A DNA stretch of 64,000 nucleotides, taken from Auanema rhodensis (Eukaryota > Nematoda > Chromadorea > Rhabditida > Rhabditidae). The stretch covers positions 13,593,638 through 13,657,637 of the forward strand of contig OZ059900.1 in NCBI GenBank assembly GCA_964057225.1. Direction: 5' to 3'. Within the stretch, counting starts at the first letter, position 1. Each line of letters begins with the position of its first letter. The translations under genes were made by a program, and so were the position numbers. The notes beneath the pieces were generated by a model that was given only the letters and a program-made list of their open reading frames with translations, was not told where the DNA came from and did no database searches. Of this stretch, positions 1-13,034 are shown one piece after another.

Positions 1-780
1 GATAGACATATTGAAAATTGTGAAAATACACTGCCAATGGAACATCAACCTTCTCTTAAAAAATAATTGAATTTGAAAATCATAAACATACACAGAGACG
101 TCGTTATGTTATATACTCAGAATTTGAAAGTTTTATAGAGAGAATTCAGAACAAAGAAGTTAAAGATGTTTTTGTTAGCATGAACAAAGATAAATGGACT
201 GAAAATATTGGAAAACATATTCCATCTGCATATTGTATACTAGTAGTAGATTCATATACAAAGACAATCAAGTCCTATGTGGGATATAATGCAACATAGA
301 TATTTAACATCGAGATAATTGATTTTGTTCGCAAGTTAATGGCTTTTCCAAATATTGATTGCAGACCTTTATCATCAAAAGAGAAAGAAGAGTACTGTGC
401 ATGTACAAATTGTTCTAATTGTGATGTTCTTTTTGACCCTTCAAATATGAAAACAGCAGAAGTGAAAGATCATGATCATTGGACTGGTGAATATCATACA
501 GCTCTTTGTGGAAATTGTAATCTCAAGAAGAAGAAAAATTAATTCATTCCCGTGTTCTTCCACAATCTGAAAGGTTATGATTCTCACCTTATTCTAGGAG
601 ATCCTCAAAGTGCTAAGCATCTGAGAAAAAATAAAATAGGATTGAAAAATATAAATTGTAATACAGAAAAATTTATATCGTATCTAGTTATCTAATGTAT
701 CTTGATGCTAATAATTTATACGGTTGGGCAATAAAGATGAAACTTTTTCAATATTGCACAATCGTTGTGTGCTTTCCAAA
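1..780 (+). pseudogene. decayed Polinton/adintovirus-type DNA polymerase B fragment (5' end outside window)
   Basis: Three successive plus-strand reading frames carry recognisable pieces of a protein-primed family B polymerase. The first has an exonuclease-like YVIYSEFES block (about 110-140). The second is a cysteine-rich block ending in HDHWTG and CGNCN (339-542), followed by FHNLKGYDSHLIL (about 555-600). The third is a polymerase motif A-like LDANNLYGWA (about 700-730). Frame changes and stop codons separate the pieces, so it cannot make a working enzyme. The usual Asp of the first exonuclease motif reads Glu here. No inverted terminal repeat is visible. This family replicates Polinton/Maverick elements and their viral relatives. 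Sequence after about 780 shows no further polymerase similarity. Confidence 0.75.
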
Positions 781-1050
781 ATGTATTTCCAACTCAGAAG
801 TTCTCTGGTTAGATTGAGATACTACCTCTGACTTGGGTAATTAAACCAAATCTATTCAGGAAACTTATAAACTGTTCTAGCCTATCGCCGTATATGTGAT
901 CAGTGTACAAAGCTATACAAAGCTTTATCCGGTCAAACTATAATGTAAAAGACGCGTCATGTTCATATTCAAATTTGTTTTGCTTTGGCATCTATAGTGT
1001 TATATAATCATACTAAGACAGACAGTTTTCAATATTACATACTCGTCATA
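781..1050. other. no recognisable feature
   Basis: AT-rich sequence between the polymerase remnant and the GC-rich minisatellite. I see no coding signal or structured element. Confidence 0.5.
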
Positions 1051-1060
1051 GTTCTCCACG

Positions 1061-1480
1061 GTCCTGGTCTTGAGCTTTCCCGGAGTCATGGTCCTCCTCG
1101 GTCCTGGTCTTGAGCTTTCCCGGAGTCATGGTCCTCCTCGGTTCCGGTCCTGGGCCTTCCCGAGGTCATAGTTCTTCTCGGTCCTGGTCTAGAGCTTTCC
1201 CGGGGTCATGGCCCTCCTCGGTTCCGGTCCTAGGCCTTCCCGGGGTCATAGCCCTCCTCGGCCCTGGTCCTGGGCCGTCCCGGGCTCATAGCCTTTTTCC
1301 ATTCCGGTCCTGGACCTCCTCGAGCCCGGTCCTGGGTTTCCTCGGTCCCATTCCACGGTTTCCTTGATCCTGGTCCTGGGCCTCCTCGGTCCCCTTCCTC
1401 AGTGTTCTTGATCACGGTCCTGGCTCTCCTCCATCTCAGTTCTAGGCCTCTTCGGTTCTGGTCTTCCTCGGTCGTGTCCT
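1061..1480. repeat. GC-rich 40-bp minisatellite, copy 1
   Basis: Tandem, diverging 40-bp units of the type GTCCTGGTCTTGAGCTTTCC + CGGAGTCATGGTCCTCCTCG. The first two full units (about 1061-1140) are almost identical; later ones drift, and the array fades into shorter GGTCCTGG/CCTCCTCGG pieces. Its high GC content contrasts strongly with the AT-rich surroundings. Because 40 is not a multiple of three, the long open frames across it on both strands are a by-product of composition. The array sits at the left edge of a segment that is tandemly duplicated. Confidence 0.85.
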
Positions 1481-4368
1481 TGATGAGTCCTGTTCCCTGT
1501 CGTTTCTATAACTTTTTTCTTACCTTACGATATGTTTATCAGCAACCTGTGGGATTCGATCTTGGACTGTTTGAGTGCCAGTCTGTCATCTTATCCTTTC
1601 GGCTATTGACCACATTTATATATAAATGTTAACTATATGATGGAATAAAAAGTGAGTTTATCATACAAACCATAGTACAATATAGGCTCGCTATCTAGGC
1701 TGTTTTTAAACCATCATATTTCGTTGATATATTAATATTTTTGTTTTTCTACCTGTTTTTCAGCTTTTTCAGTTGAGGTTTTATATTTCTCATAGTTTCA
1801 CAATACTAAAATTCTTATTGTTAAGCAATCTTTTTAGTAAAATAATACCAGAGAGCAATTGTCCTTAATGTCGCGCTCCATTGATAATTGTGGATTAGAC
1901 TCAAATATACAATTTATTGATTTGATTTATATTTAATACAGTTATTCATATAACGTAATGTTATTATAACTTTGTATATAACATGAAGCGATTATTAGGC
2001 CTGTTACAAGACCATAAATTTGCCCATGAACTAAGAATGGATAGATTGTCGTGGCCGCAGAGTTCGTTCATAATTTCGATCATTACGTTAGTCTTATGTA
2101 TCTTATTCTATTCATGTTGTTATAATAAATCAGTCATATCTCGAGCTTTCTTGTGTAATTAAACCAAATATGATTTAGCCATGTGTTAAGAAAAAGAATT
2201 ATATTGTTAAATTGAAAATAGTTTCAAGCAATTCATTTATATCAATGAACAAAGTGGTTTTTTGGTGATATTATAACAATCGTTCTATGGTCTATAAGTG
2301 TTAACTTTGATGTCATTAATCATCAACCTACTTCTTCGATAACTGTTCTTTTGTTTTTTTGGTTTTTATTATATTGATAACTCCGTGAGTTCTATTAAAA
2401 AAAATTGCAAAAAAGCTATTGTACATACTTCCGTAGAACACTATTAGAGTATAAGTACGTTAAAAGCAATCCAATTCCCCATGCTAATAACTTATTTTTT
2501 CCGTTCCATGGTAAAACTTTAGTGATGAAGTACAAGACAAATGCTTGAACTGCAGTTTTCAATGTGCGTAATCTGAAAAAAACAGATTAGTACCGATAAT
2601 AAGCTTGGTTAAACTTTGCGAGATGAGAGCGTGCCAATGGAAGATCGTTATCTTTCAGTATATATTTTTTGATTCCCATTGCATAACTGTATAGATAGCT
2701 GTTCCAGTCAATACCCCTAACATCGAATGGGAACTCCTAAAATTGTTCTTCTTTCCATTTCTTTAAATTTATCTTACTTCTTGATCTTTACTACTCATAG
2801 CTTCCCATAATTCAATAAGTGCACGAGAACGGAAAAGCCATCCATTCATTGTGAAAAAATGTAGAGTTTCCACCATTTTCCAAATTTTGCCATAGAGTCG
2901 TACGTATCTGAATGATGTTTTTACAAGATTTTGTATTAAAATAATGAAAAGTTACTTTTTTTTCCTTCCCATAAGTGAATTGATAAAGTCTAACGCCACG
3001 GCTGGTAGATAGTGTTTATAATAAAAATTGAATTCAAATATTTTTCTGTTTTTATGCATCTGTGTTGAAGGAACGCCAATACATTGCTCTGATGGATACT
3101 ATTCAAAAACAATCATAAAACCTAAGCTGTAAACTTTACTTACCAAATTGTAGAATTGCTCTAAGTAGTGAACAATTTTTTGCCACTTTATTGGGTTTAG
3201 ATCTCCAGTTACACAGTGCATAATAGGAATTTCGGACACTCTGTCAAGCAAGGGTTTTTGACTTAAACTGATTTTTCGAAGTAAATTACTGAATAAAAGC
3301 GCGATAAGCAGCTGCAGTTATAATCATATTGGCAACTATGTCCACTGGAACAATATCAGCAACAGCATCTCCTGATCCGCACATATTGGTCAGAACTCCC
3401 TTTCCAACCTAAAACATTAAATTTGTTTTTGAAAATTCAAGTACTTAGAGACAGCTGCAAACACTCCTGTGGCACCATTGATATTGTCAGTCCATCCTGG
3501 TAAGGGGCCTTTCCATATAGCACCAACAATTGAAGGACGAATTATAATAATTGGTAGAGCCGACCCTTCATCTTGCAAATATTTCTGTAAATAATGATGT
3601 CTGGGTATACTTAAATGTGTTCCTTACTTCTGCTAACGCTTTAGTCAATGTATAAGTATTAGGACGTTTTCCAAGCAGTTTTGGTGTGATCTAAAAAATC
3701 TATAATAAGCTAAAAATGTTTATCACTCACGGTATCCAAAATATCGGTGTCAAGCCAATTTACAGCTTCAATGAGCGGTTTGGGAGGTACAGGCGGATCG
3801 TATACCTTGAAAAAAAAGCGTCTAAGCATAAAAAACTCTATTTTTCAAACCTTTTCGTCAGTTTCGCTCAGATCGCAATTTGCATATGCCGTTGAAACAT
3901 GAACAATTGACTAAAATTATAGAAATTTATTTATTTCGACTTATTTCAAGAGATGTATTACTTACTTTTAAATTTTTCATTTTTTTACATAATTGTATAA
4001 CCCGGCTGGTTCCAGTCACGTTCATCTCAACTGCATCCTTCAAGGGTTCATCGAATTTCACAGTGGCAGCACTGTGAATGCAAATATTCACCTGAAAGCA
4101 TGAAATTGCTAGTTGATGCTATAATATACTTTTTACATTTTCTATTAACAGTTGCTCATCTGCATCGGAAATTCCTAGATTTTCTTGAAGCATATCGCCA
4201 GATATGGGCTTGATTTTTTCTATGAATTTTTCATCGCGTTCTTTCAATCGTTGGAACAAGGAATCCTAAAGAGATACAATGGTACCATAGATAATCATGT
4301 TATCTATGATGGTTTTACTGAATGCTCTGAAACACTAACCTGAAGTATTTTATCTAATCGCTGTTGTG
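1110..4368. repeat. tandem segmental duplication, copy 1 (about 3.37-kb unit)
   Basis: From about 1520 to 4368 the sequence matches 4890 to 7737 at a constant offset of 3369 with no difference that I noticed. Near the left edge the offset is a little larger (3381-3387) because the minisatellite has indels, including a 12-nt stretch at about 1489-1500 present only in this copy. The right edge is sharp: both copies share CTAATCGCTGTTGTG and then diverge. Near-identity implies a very recent duplication or an assembly artefact. Confidence 0.9.
2416..4368 (-). pseudogene. 5'-truncated copy of fatty acyl-CoA reductase gene
   Basis: This carries the same exons as the full-length gene at 5785-7943, from the end of exon 2 to the stop codon (TAG at 2416-2418). 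It lacks exon 1 with the nucleotide-binding GGTGFLG motif and most of exon 2; the break is at 4368, inside exon 2. The next sequence upstream on the minus strand is a short unique stretch and then minisatellite, so no replacement start exon is evident. The retained exons look undamaged, as expected if the duplication is recent. Without the Rossmann nucleotide-binding loop a protein made from it should not be an active reductase. Confidence 0.85.
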
Positions 4369-4414
4369 ATCATTCGCAGAGGAGAGGTTAGCTGCTGTTG
4401 CTGTAGATGTAGAA

Positions 4415-4870
4415 ATGGGCCTCCTCGGTCCTGAGCCTGCTCGGTACCTGTCCTGGGTTACCTCCATCCTGGTCATACTTCTCCTCGGTCCTGGTCTTGA
4501 GCTTTCCCGGAGTCATTGTCCTCCTCGGTTCCGGTCCTGGGCCTTCCCGATGTCATAGTTCTTCTCGGTCCTGGTCTGGAGCTTTCCCGGGGTCATGGCC
4601 CTCCTCGGTTCCCGTCCTAGGCCTTCCCGGGGTCATAGCTCTCCTCGGCCCTGGGCCGTCCCGGGCTCATAGCCTTTTTCCATTCCGGTCCTGGACCTCC
4701 TCGAGCCCGGTCCTGGGTTTCCTCGGTCCCATTCCACGGTTTCCTTGATCCTGGTCCTGGGCCTCCTCGGTCCCCTTCCTCAGTGTCCTTGATCACGGTC
4801 CTGGCTCTCCTCCATCTCAGTTCTAGGCCTCTTCGGTCCTGGTCTTCTTCGGTCGTGTCCTTGATGAGTC
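4415..4870. repeat. GC-rich 40-bp minisatellite, copy 2
   Basis: The same 40-bp family as at 1061-1480, with one unit fewer at its start and a 12-nt deletion near 4868. It also has an extra leading stretch (4415-4490) of related CCTCCTCGGTCCTG pieces not seen in copy 1. It lies at the junction between the two duplicated segments. Confidence 0.85.
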
Positions 4871-7737
4871 GTTTCTATAACTTTTTTCTTACCTTACGAT
4901 ATGTTTATCAGCAACCTGTGGGATTCGATCTTGGACTGTTTGAGTGCCAGTCTGTCATCTTATCCTTTCGGCTATTGACCACATTTATATATAAATGTTA
5001 ACTATATGATGGAATAAAAAGTGAGTTTATCATACAAACCATAGTACAATATAGGCTCGCTATCTAGGCTGTTTTTAAACCATCATATTTCGTTGATATA
5101 TTAATATTTTTGTTTTTCTACCTGTTTTTCAGCTTTTTCAGTTGAGGTTTTATATTTCTCATAGTTTCACAATACTAAAATTCTTATTGTTAAGCAATCT
5201 TTTTAGTAAAATAATACCAGAGAGCAATTGTCCTTAATGTCGCGCTCCATTGATAATTGTGGATTAGACTCAAATATACAATTTATTGATTTGATTTATA
5301 TTTAATACAGTTATTCATATAACGTAATGTTATTATAACTTTGTATATAACATGAAGCGATTATTAGGCCTGTTACAAGACCATAAATTTGCCCATGAAC
5401 TAAGAATGGATAGATTGTCGTGGCCGCAGAGTTCGTTCATAATTTCGATCATTACGTTAGTCTTATGTATCTTATTCTATTCATGTTGTTATAATAAATC
5501 AGTCATATCTCGAGCTTTCTTGTGTAATTAAACCAAATATGATTTAGCCATGTGTTAAGAAAAAGAATTATATTGTTAAATTGAAAATAGTTTCAAGCAA
5601 TTCATTTATATCAATGAACAAAGTGGTTTTTTGGTGATATTATAACAATCGTTCTATGGTCTATAAGTGTTAACTTTGATGTCATTAATCATCAACCTAC
5701 TTCTTCGATAACTGTTCTTTTGTTTTTTTGGTTTTTATTATATTGATAACTCCGTGAGTTCTATTAAAAAAAATTGCAAAAAAGCTATTGTACATACTTC
5801 CGTAGAACACTATTAGAGTATAAGTACGTTAAAAGCAATCCAATTCCCCATGCTAATAACTTATTTTTTCCGTTCCATGGTAAAACTTTAGTGATGAAGT
5901 ACAAGACAAATGCTTGAACTGCAGTTTTCAATGTGCGTAATCTGAAAAAAACAGATTAGTACCGATAATAAGCTTGGTTAAACTTTGCGAGATGAGAGCG
6001 TGCCAATGGAAGATCGTTATCTTTCAGTATATATTTTTTGATTCCCATTGCATAACTGTATAGATAGCTGTTCCAGTCAATACCCCTAACATCGAATGGG
6101 AACTCCTAAAATTGTTCTTCTTTCCATTTCTTTAAATTTATCTTACTTCTTGATCTTTACTACTCATAGCTTCCCATAATTCAATAAGTGCACGAGAACG
6201 GAAAAGCCATCCATTCATTGTGAAAAAATGTAGAGTTTCCACCATTTTCCAAATTTTGCCATAGAGTCGTACGTATCTGAATGATGTTTTTACAAGATTT
6301 TGTATTAAAATAATGAAAAGTTACTTTTTTTTCCTTCCCATAAGTGAATTGATAAAGTCTAACGCCACGGCTGGTAGATAGTGTTTATAATAAAAATTGA
6401 ATTCAAATATTTTTCTGTTTTTATGCATCTGTGTTGAAGGAACGCCAATACATTGCTCTGATGGATACTATTCAAAAACAATCATAAAACCTAAGCTGTA
6501 AACTTTACTTACCAAATTGTAGAATTGCTCTAAGTAGTGAACAATTTTTTGCCACTTTATTGGGTTTAGATCTCCAGTTACACAGTGCATAATAGGAATT
6601 TCGGACACTCTGTCAAGCAAGGGTTTTTGACTTAAACTGATTTTTCGAAGTAAATTACTGAATAAAAGCGCGATAAGCAGCTGCAGTTATAATCATATTG
6701 GCAACTATGTCCACTGGAACAATATCAGCAACAGCATCTCCTGATCCGCACATATTGGTCAGAACTCCCTTTCCAACCTAAAACATTAAATTTGTTTTTG
6801 AAAATTCAAGTACTTAGAGACAGCTGCAAACACTCCTGTGGCACCATTGATATTGTCAGTCCATCCTGGTAAGGGGCCTTTCCATATAGCACCAACAATT
6901 GAAGGACGAATTATAATAATTGGTAGAGCCGACCCTTCATCTTGCAAATATTTCTGTAAATAATGATGTCTGGGTATACTTAAATGTGTTCCTTACTTCT
7001 GCTAACGCTTTAGTCAATGTATAAGTATTAGGACGTTTTCCAAGCAGTTTTGGTGTGATCTAAAAAATCTATAATAAGCTAAAAATGTTTATCACTCACG
7101 GTATCCAAAATATCGGTGTCAAGCCAATTTACAGCTTCAATGAGCGGTTTGGGAGGTACAGGCGGATCGTATACCTTGAAAAAAAAGCGTCTAAGCATAA
7201 AAAACTCTATTTTTCAAACCTTTTCGTCAGTTTCGCTCAGATCGCAATTTGCATATGCCGTTGAAACATGAACAATTGACTAAAATTATAGAAATTTATT
7301 TATTTCGACTTATTTCAAGAGATGTATTACTTACTTTTAAATTTTTCATTTTTTTACATAATTGTATAACCCGGCTGGTTCCAGTCACGTTCATCTCAAC
7401 TGCATCCTTCAAGGGTTCATCGAATTTCACAGTGGCAGCACTGTGAATGCAAATATTCACCTGAAAGCATGAAATTGCTAGTTGATGCTATAATATACTT
7501 TTTACATTTTCTATTAACAGTTGCTCATCTGCATCGGAAATTCCTAGATTTTCTTGAAGCATATCGCCAGATATGGGCTTGATTTTTTCTATGAATTTTT
7601 CATCGCGTTCTTTCAATCGTTGGAACAAGGAATCCTAAAGAGATACAATGGTACCATAGATAATCATGTTATCTATGATGGTTTTACTGAATGCTCTGAA
7701 ACACTAACCTGAAGTATTTTATCTAATCGCTGTTGTG
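4491..7737. repeat. tandem segmental duplication, copy 2
   Basis: Second copy of the 3.37-kb unit. It ends inside exon 2 of the complete reductase gene, so this copy is the one continuous with the native 5' end of the gene (7737-7943). Copy 1 is therefore the derived, truncated duplicate. Confidence 0.9.
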
Positions 7738-7943
7738 GTACCATGCCCTTTGCAGGCCTTATGAGTAGATAAATGCTTTCAATTTCTGGAACTGACCATA
7801 GTAATTTTTCCAGAATTGCCTGCAAAAAAATCAATAAGAAAGCTATAGTCAGCTTCTCAAATTTGAACCTTCCCCAAGAAACCAGTGCCTCCAGTGATGA
7901 AAACAGATTTCTCTTGGTAGAAATCTTGAACTTTGAACTCCAT
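5785..7943 (-). CDS. fatty acyl-CoA reductase (alcohol-forming), about 11 exons
   Basis: Fatty acyl-CoA reductases turn acyl-CoA into fatty alcohols for wax and ether lipids, using NADPH, usually at ER or peroxisome membranes. Exon 1 starts MEFKVQDFYQ (ATG at 7941-7943) and holds the nucleotide-binding motif TGGTGFLGK. Later exons give NICIHSAATVKFDEPLKDAV, VHVSTAYANC, the catalytic Tyr-x3-Lys in NTYTLTKALAE, then IIRPSIVGAIWKGPLPGW. The C-terminal sterile-type domain follows, with FPFDVRGIDWNSY and GIKKYIL, and then a hydrophobic tail. Introns are about 45-55 nt. Stop TAG is at 5785-5787. All family landmarks are in order, so the gene is probably functional. It is the parent of the truncated copy directly downstream. 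Confidence 0.93.
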
Positions 7944-9305
7944 AACTGATTGTCTTTAATTACTAAAAAAATATAAACAAGACATTATCACGCTATCAAA
8001 AAATTGGACGAACAAATAATTACATTTTAAAAATTTTTTCAAAGAATGTTTTGAGAATAGTTTTGGAGAAAAACTCCTGTGGAATTGTTAGCAGGTTGGT
8101 TTACAGACTACGTAATAAAATCAAACCACACCTGCTCTACGAGCTAACCAGTCAAAAGTAGGGCATTGATAAAATAATAAGCGCTACACATGATAAGACC
8201 AAAACTATAGATAAAATCATGAACAAAAGCCTAGAGTGGAATATGTTACAAAGAGCAATCTTCATCATTCTCTAAGACCTGTCAATTTACTTCATTGTCG
8301 ATAAGAAAAAGTGCTGTGCTTGAAGAAACGAAGAAAATTCTTAAAACTGATTGAACTAAAGTATTACCACACAAACGTACAAGATATCAATCAATTTTCT
8401 ACTCTTCACAATTATAGAAACTACGCACACAACAGCTATTTAACATATCGTTAGAAAAATGAATTTTTTCAAACAAGTTACGAAAAAACCAACAATAAAC
8501 AAACTAACAACAATAAATAATGTTCAATTAATGATAAAATTTAATAATTTTGAGTCAGTTCTCTCAGAGCAATATGAAGCGCAATGTATTTTTTAAAAAT
8601 AGACAGATAGGGGTCTGCAACAAAAAAGTTTTCCAAATATCTATAATACCGAAAACAAAATGAATATTGTCAAAAACAACTTTAAACAGATTTATATCAG
8701 ACATAAAAGTTATGAATTTGAGGATCTACTGTTTCTAATAACATTGCAAAATTAAGAAATATATATACCAAAGATCATATCAAAACAAAAAAAGTAGTTA
8801 GTTTCGGTGTAATAACATTTTTAAATATAGTATAACTCTAAGCATGAATATTCAAAAATTTGATTGTTTTCGTATATCTGTTTGAAAACGGTAAATGAAA
8901 CAAGATGTTGAAAATGATAACAAAGTGTATTTAAACATAGTGGATTAAAATAATAACCTCAACTTCGATATATAATATTCATCAAGATCTAGTTGCATTT
9001 GTTGATAAATTGAAATTAACACATGAAATTAAAACTATATTTAAGCCAATATTATAAGAAATATATATTCGCATGGTATACATTGAGTTTTAGATCGTCA
9101 CGCCATTTACAGAACTATTTGTACGGTATATACTGTATACGCAATTACGTACAACTCTATAAACAAGGTAAGTGATGACCTAGCTCGGCGTCACCTCACA
9201 GCTATAATAAATAAGCTGATTGCATTTGATTTGTTTTAATTTCTAAACTTTAATTCTATCAACATTAAGCTGAAATTTTGTGAATTTAATTTTTTTCAAG
9301 GTTGT
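7944..9305. other. intergenic interval between divergent genes
   Basis: AT-rich, with no recognised coding or RNA gene. The flanking genes are transcribed away from each other, so it must hold both promoters. Confidence 0.5.
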
Positions 9306-12300
9306 ATGTTGCGCTTTATAAGGAATACACTTTCCAATTTACTGGACGATGAAGACCAGATATCAGATTTCGTCTCCTATAAAAAAGTTTTTCTTCTCCT
9401 CCTATTTCGTAACTAAGGAATTTTTTTCAGATTGAGACTATAGGTTGTCCATCTCAAGTATCAGCTTTATCATTTGACGACTCTTTGGGATTATTGTTTA
9501 TAGCATCATGTGAAGGAAAAATAATAATGTAAGTTTAAACTTTAATAACCATTACATATTATATTTGAAGAATGGGAGGAGAAAAAACTATATGGAGTTG
9601 TTGGTTACCGAATGCAAACGAATATGTGCCTCAGAAGCTTCTGATAGCAAAGGGCTTTGGAATGGCAGTAGTTGAAGCTTCCTCTCGTACCGAAACCAAA
9701 TTGTTTCATATTTTTATAAGTGGTAAAGAGATTTTTTTTCTAACTTTCAACAATTCGTGTTCGTAAACAGGTAGACAATTAAAGATACTCGAAATTCCAA
9801 AAGATCATCGTTGGAAGGTGACTACCGCATGTGTAATAATAAAAAATTGCGACAATCGCCCTATTCTTCTTCAAGGTACTGATGATATTTTTTCAATAAT
9901 AATTTAGAAATATTTATTATTTTCAGGAACTCAAGGAGGTAACTTAGCGCAAATATATTTGGATAATTTTTCTTGCGAAGAATTTCTCCGATCTGATTCT
10001 CCTCTTAATGAAAAGTTTGCGTGACAACAAACCGTTTTTTTCTCACTAGTTAATTCAGGCGTTTAAATTCATTTCCAATTATTCATTTGGTTGCTTCTCC
10101 TGATTTTTCAATGTTAGCTGTTGTTCAAATGACGAACACTATAAAGGAAACAGATTCAGAGAATGTAGAAAGCGAAAACAAATTCAAAAAATCTGATTGT
10201 TTTATAACAATAATTGATGTCAAAACGCAACAAATCATTCGTGAATCAGCTCTTGATGTTGATTCTGTTATGATAGAGGTTGATTGGTTTGCACCATTGA
10301 GAAATGATATCTTATTTTTTCAGAATTTAATATGGTCCTTAGCAAACTTAGTATGTATTCAACTTACAAATGGAACTTGTATTGAGTAAGTGCTCCAAAT
10401 TTTAACTTTTATTTCTTAGTATAGCTATCATTTATCTTGTGAACCAATGATAAACAATCCACAGACCATGTTTGGTGCATTTCCATCGAAAGGACTTAAA
10501 CAAATTCAATATTGTGAATGTAAAAGGTTAGTTGTTTTTTTAGAATAAGCTATTGTAACATTTTGTTTATAGAAATGGGGATGAAAAAATTTTGTTATTC
10601 ATTGGAGGAGTTTTGGATACTGTTTTTGGAGACCGACATATAGTAACTTTAAAATCTAAAAGGAAAACATGTAGTTTTGAATTGGGTTCACCCGTTCTTA
10701 ATATAGAAGTTGTTCAAGAATATGATGAAGATGGTATTTGTATTTTTATTTCCTTTTCATGTTATATATTTAAGATAAAAAATTGTATGCCTCTACTCTG
10801 ATAATTCTAGCTAAAAAAGAGATAGTCTTTATCGATTTACAAGATGAGCATTGGCGTCCATTACCACCACGCTTTCTTTTTCCAATGGATGCTCATGATG
10901 TTTGTTTACACTTCAAGTTAATTTTTATATTCAATATTGTCAGATTACTTGCACAGAAAATATAGCCGATATTACAACAACATTAATTCAAGAGTTAAAA
11001 GAAGTAAGTCAATAATGTTCTTCTGTACTTATTTTTGTCAAGGCATCAGAGCAGAACTGGGCAAGTGATTCAAGATACAGCCCTCGTTTGCATCCACAAA
11101 CAGATACTTATTTTAACAAAGTTGCACAAAACAGTACATCTTCAAATGAAAGCACTTGTCGCCAGCTTTTATTAGTTGGGTAAATTACACATAATAAGAT
11201 AATGGTAAACAAGTAGTGTTTATAGATTTTCTGATGGGACGTTAAATGTTATAAATGCTGGCGAAAAAAATTGTACAACGCTTTTTCGAATAGATACAAA
11301 ACTTGAGTATGATAATGATTCAAATTTCGAACAATCTAGCGTGAGCGACTCAAGCGAAAGCGAATTCCATTTTTGTAAAGTGGGCACATACGACCCATAC
11401 TCTGATGATCCAGGGCTTGAGCTGTTGTGTGTCACGATGGACAAGAATACTGGTTTGATAGCGATGGGAACCAAAATGGGCACTATTTTTGTGCATGAAC
11501 CGAGTCTTAAATCAAGTGTGAGTTACTCTCAAAGCAATTACTATCAAAAAGTCTGTTTCGTTTCAGAGTTATGTTCCTGACGTTTTGGAAATAACAATGG
11601 CAGATTCTACCATAATGTCACATTCTAAAGTGAAAAAGATTCAGCCCGCAACAAACATGCCAAGAACAACTGAGAAAACATACATTCCTGGATATCAACC
11701 ATACGCTGTGGCGGAAAAAAAAAGGCAAGTATCCTAAAAAGTATTTGTATTATAATACATTTTCTAGTTTTTATTTGCAATGTAATCCGAATACGCCAAT
11801 ATTTTCTATCTCTCTTCTTGGTGGCCGTGATCTCTTGGCATTCGGAACTGAATTCGGGTTTGCAGTAGTTCATTTACGAAGTAACACAGTTATATTTAAA
11901 AAGTCATTCATAGATCTTCATGGTGTGAAATTGTTTCATTTATCTGTTTTAAAAAAAATATTACTAGATCTGCATGAAATTTGTTTGCCCACTGACACAT
12001 GGAGTGTTTTCAAATCAATGAAGAAATCTATACGCGATACATTCCGACGAAGAAAACGAACACGAGACGAAGAGCTTTCAACTCAAAATCATGATAATGC
12101 ACTTGAAGATAACGATAACAATGACGATTTAAAACCAATTGAAAGAAAAATCGAAGGACGATCATATCGAAAAGGCCTGTGAACACTGAAATATTTTGCT
12201 AAATGCTATTCTTCAGATGAGTATAAACCTTGGTTAGTCCGAGTTGTAAAATTCATCCAACTTCCATGGATATCAGGAATTGTGAGTCACAACATACTTA

Positions 12301-13034
12301 AATATATTGTACTTTGTTTTACAGGCAACAGATATTTTATTTGTTGGAACTAATGGAGGTAACCTGCTGTGTCTTTCAATCCATGACTCAGAGAGCAAGT
12401 TATCAATTACTCTTGAAAAAGAAATACTGTTATCACATGGTGCTCCTATTATAAATGTGGAACACTTTGTTGATCTTTCTTCAAAGGTATGATCATTTAT
12501 GAGGTGATTTCTTTGAGTGAATCTATGTAAATTATAGGGTGGCGCAGTTTCACGTCTCCTCATTGTCACGCAAGAGCAAATTCGTCTATATATAGTGCCT
12601 GTTTTGAAGTGCACCAATTTCAAATTAAAGTTAACTCGCCGAGAAGGCATTAAAGCGCGAAAGAGCAAAATCATTCAACTTGTTTCTGAATACGGTACTG
12701 CTATAAACTTTCGTGAACAAATTTCATTTTTTCAGAAGATCACAAGCATAATTTTTTAATGATTTTAACTAATATGGGAGAAATTCGTATTCAATCTCTA
12801 ACAAACCCTGGAAAATATATAAATCTCCCACTATCATTGGTAATTGAATGTGAACTTGAAAACATCTCAAAATTTCTCCAATTTTAGGCTAATAACCATT
12901 TGGCAATGGAACATGCGGTTTTAACGTCACGTGGCGAATTCATATATTTAAGAACCGGTCAATCAGAATTTCAGAGAATAATTTGCTCAATATATACGTG
13001 TCCTGAATGGAGCAGTGAAACATCTAGTTCGTAA
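9306..13034 (+). CDS. lgl-1: Lethal giant larvae (LGL) homologue, WD40 polarity protein
   Basis: LGL proteins are cortical scaffolds of paired beta-propellers. They oppose the aPKC/PAR-6/PAR-3 complex and set basolateral polarity. The proposed start is MLRFIRNTLSNLLDDEDQIS (ATG 9306), followed by IGCPSQVSALSFDDSLGLLF, a typical first LGL WD repeat. Many short exons follow. At about 12000-12070 lies SVFKSMKKSIRDTFRRRKR, which matches the basic, aPKC-phosphorylated membrane-binding loop of LGL. The stop TAA (13032-13034) comes right after the propeller, with no C-terminal R-SNARE helix, which argues for LGL rather than tomosyn. The loop has one clear serine (KSIRD) where animals usually have several spaced phosphosites. 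The gene is tail to tail with the lin-14-like gene. Confidence 0.85.

Noticed and set aside
1110..1415. Open frames of 61-85 codons on both strands, rich in Pro, Gly and Ser
   Set aside because: They lie wholly in the GC-rich 40-bp minisatellite; stop codons are rare there because of composition, and the unit length shifts the frame each repeat.
9306..13034. Tomosyn instead of LGL
   Set aside because: The frame stops right after the propellers with no R-SNARE helix, and the KSMKKSIRDTFRRRK basic loop is LGL-like.
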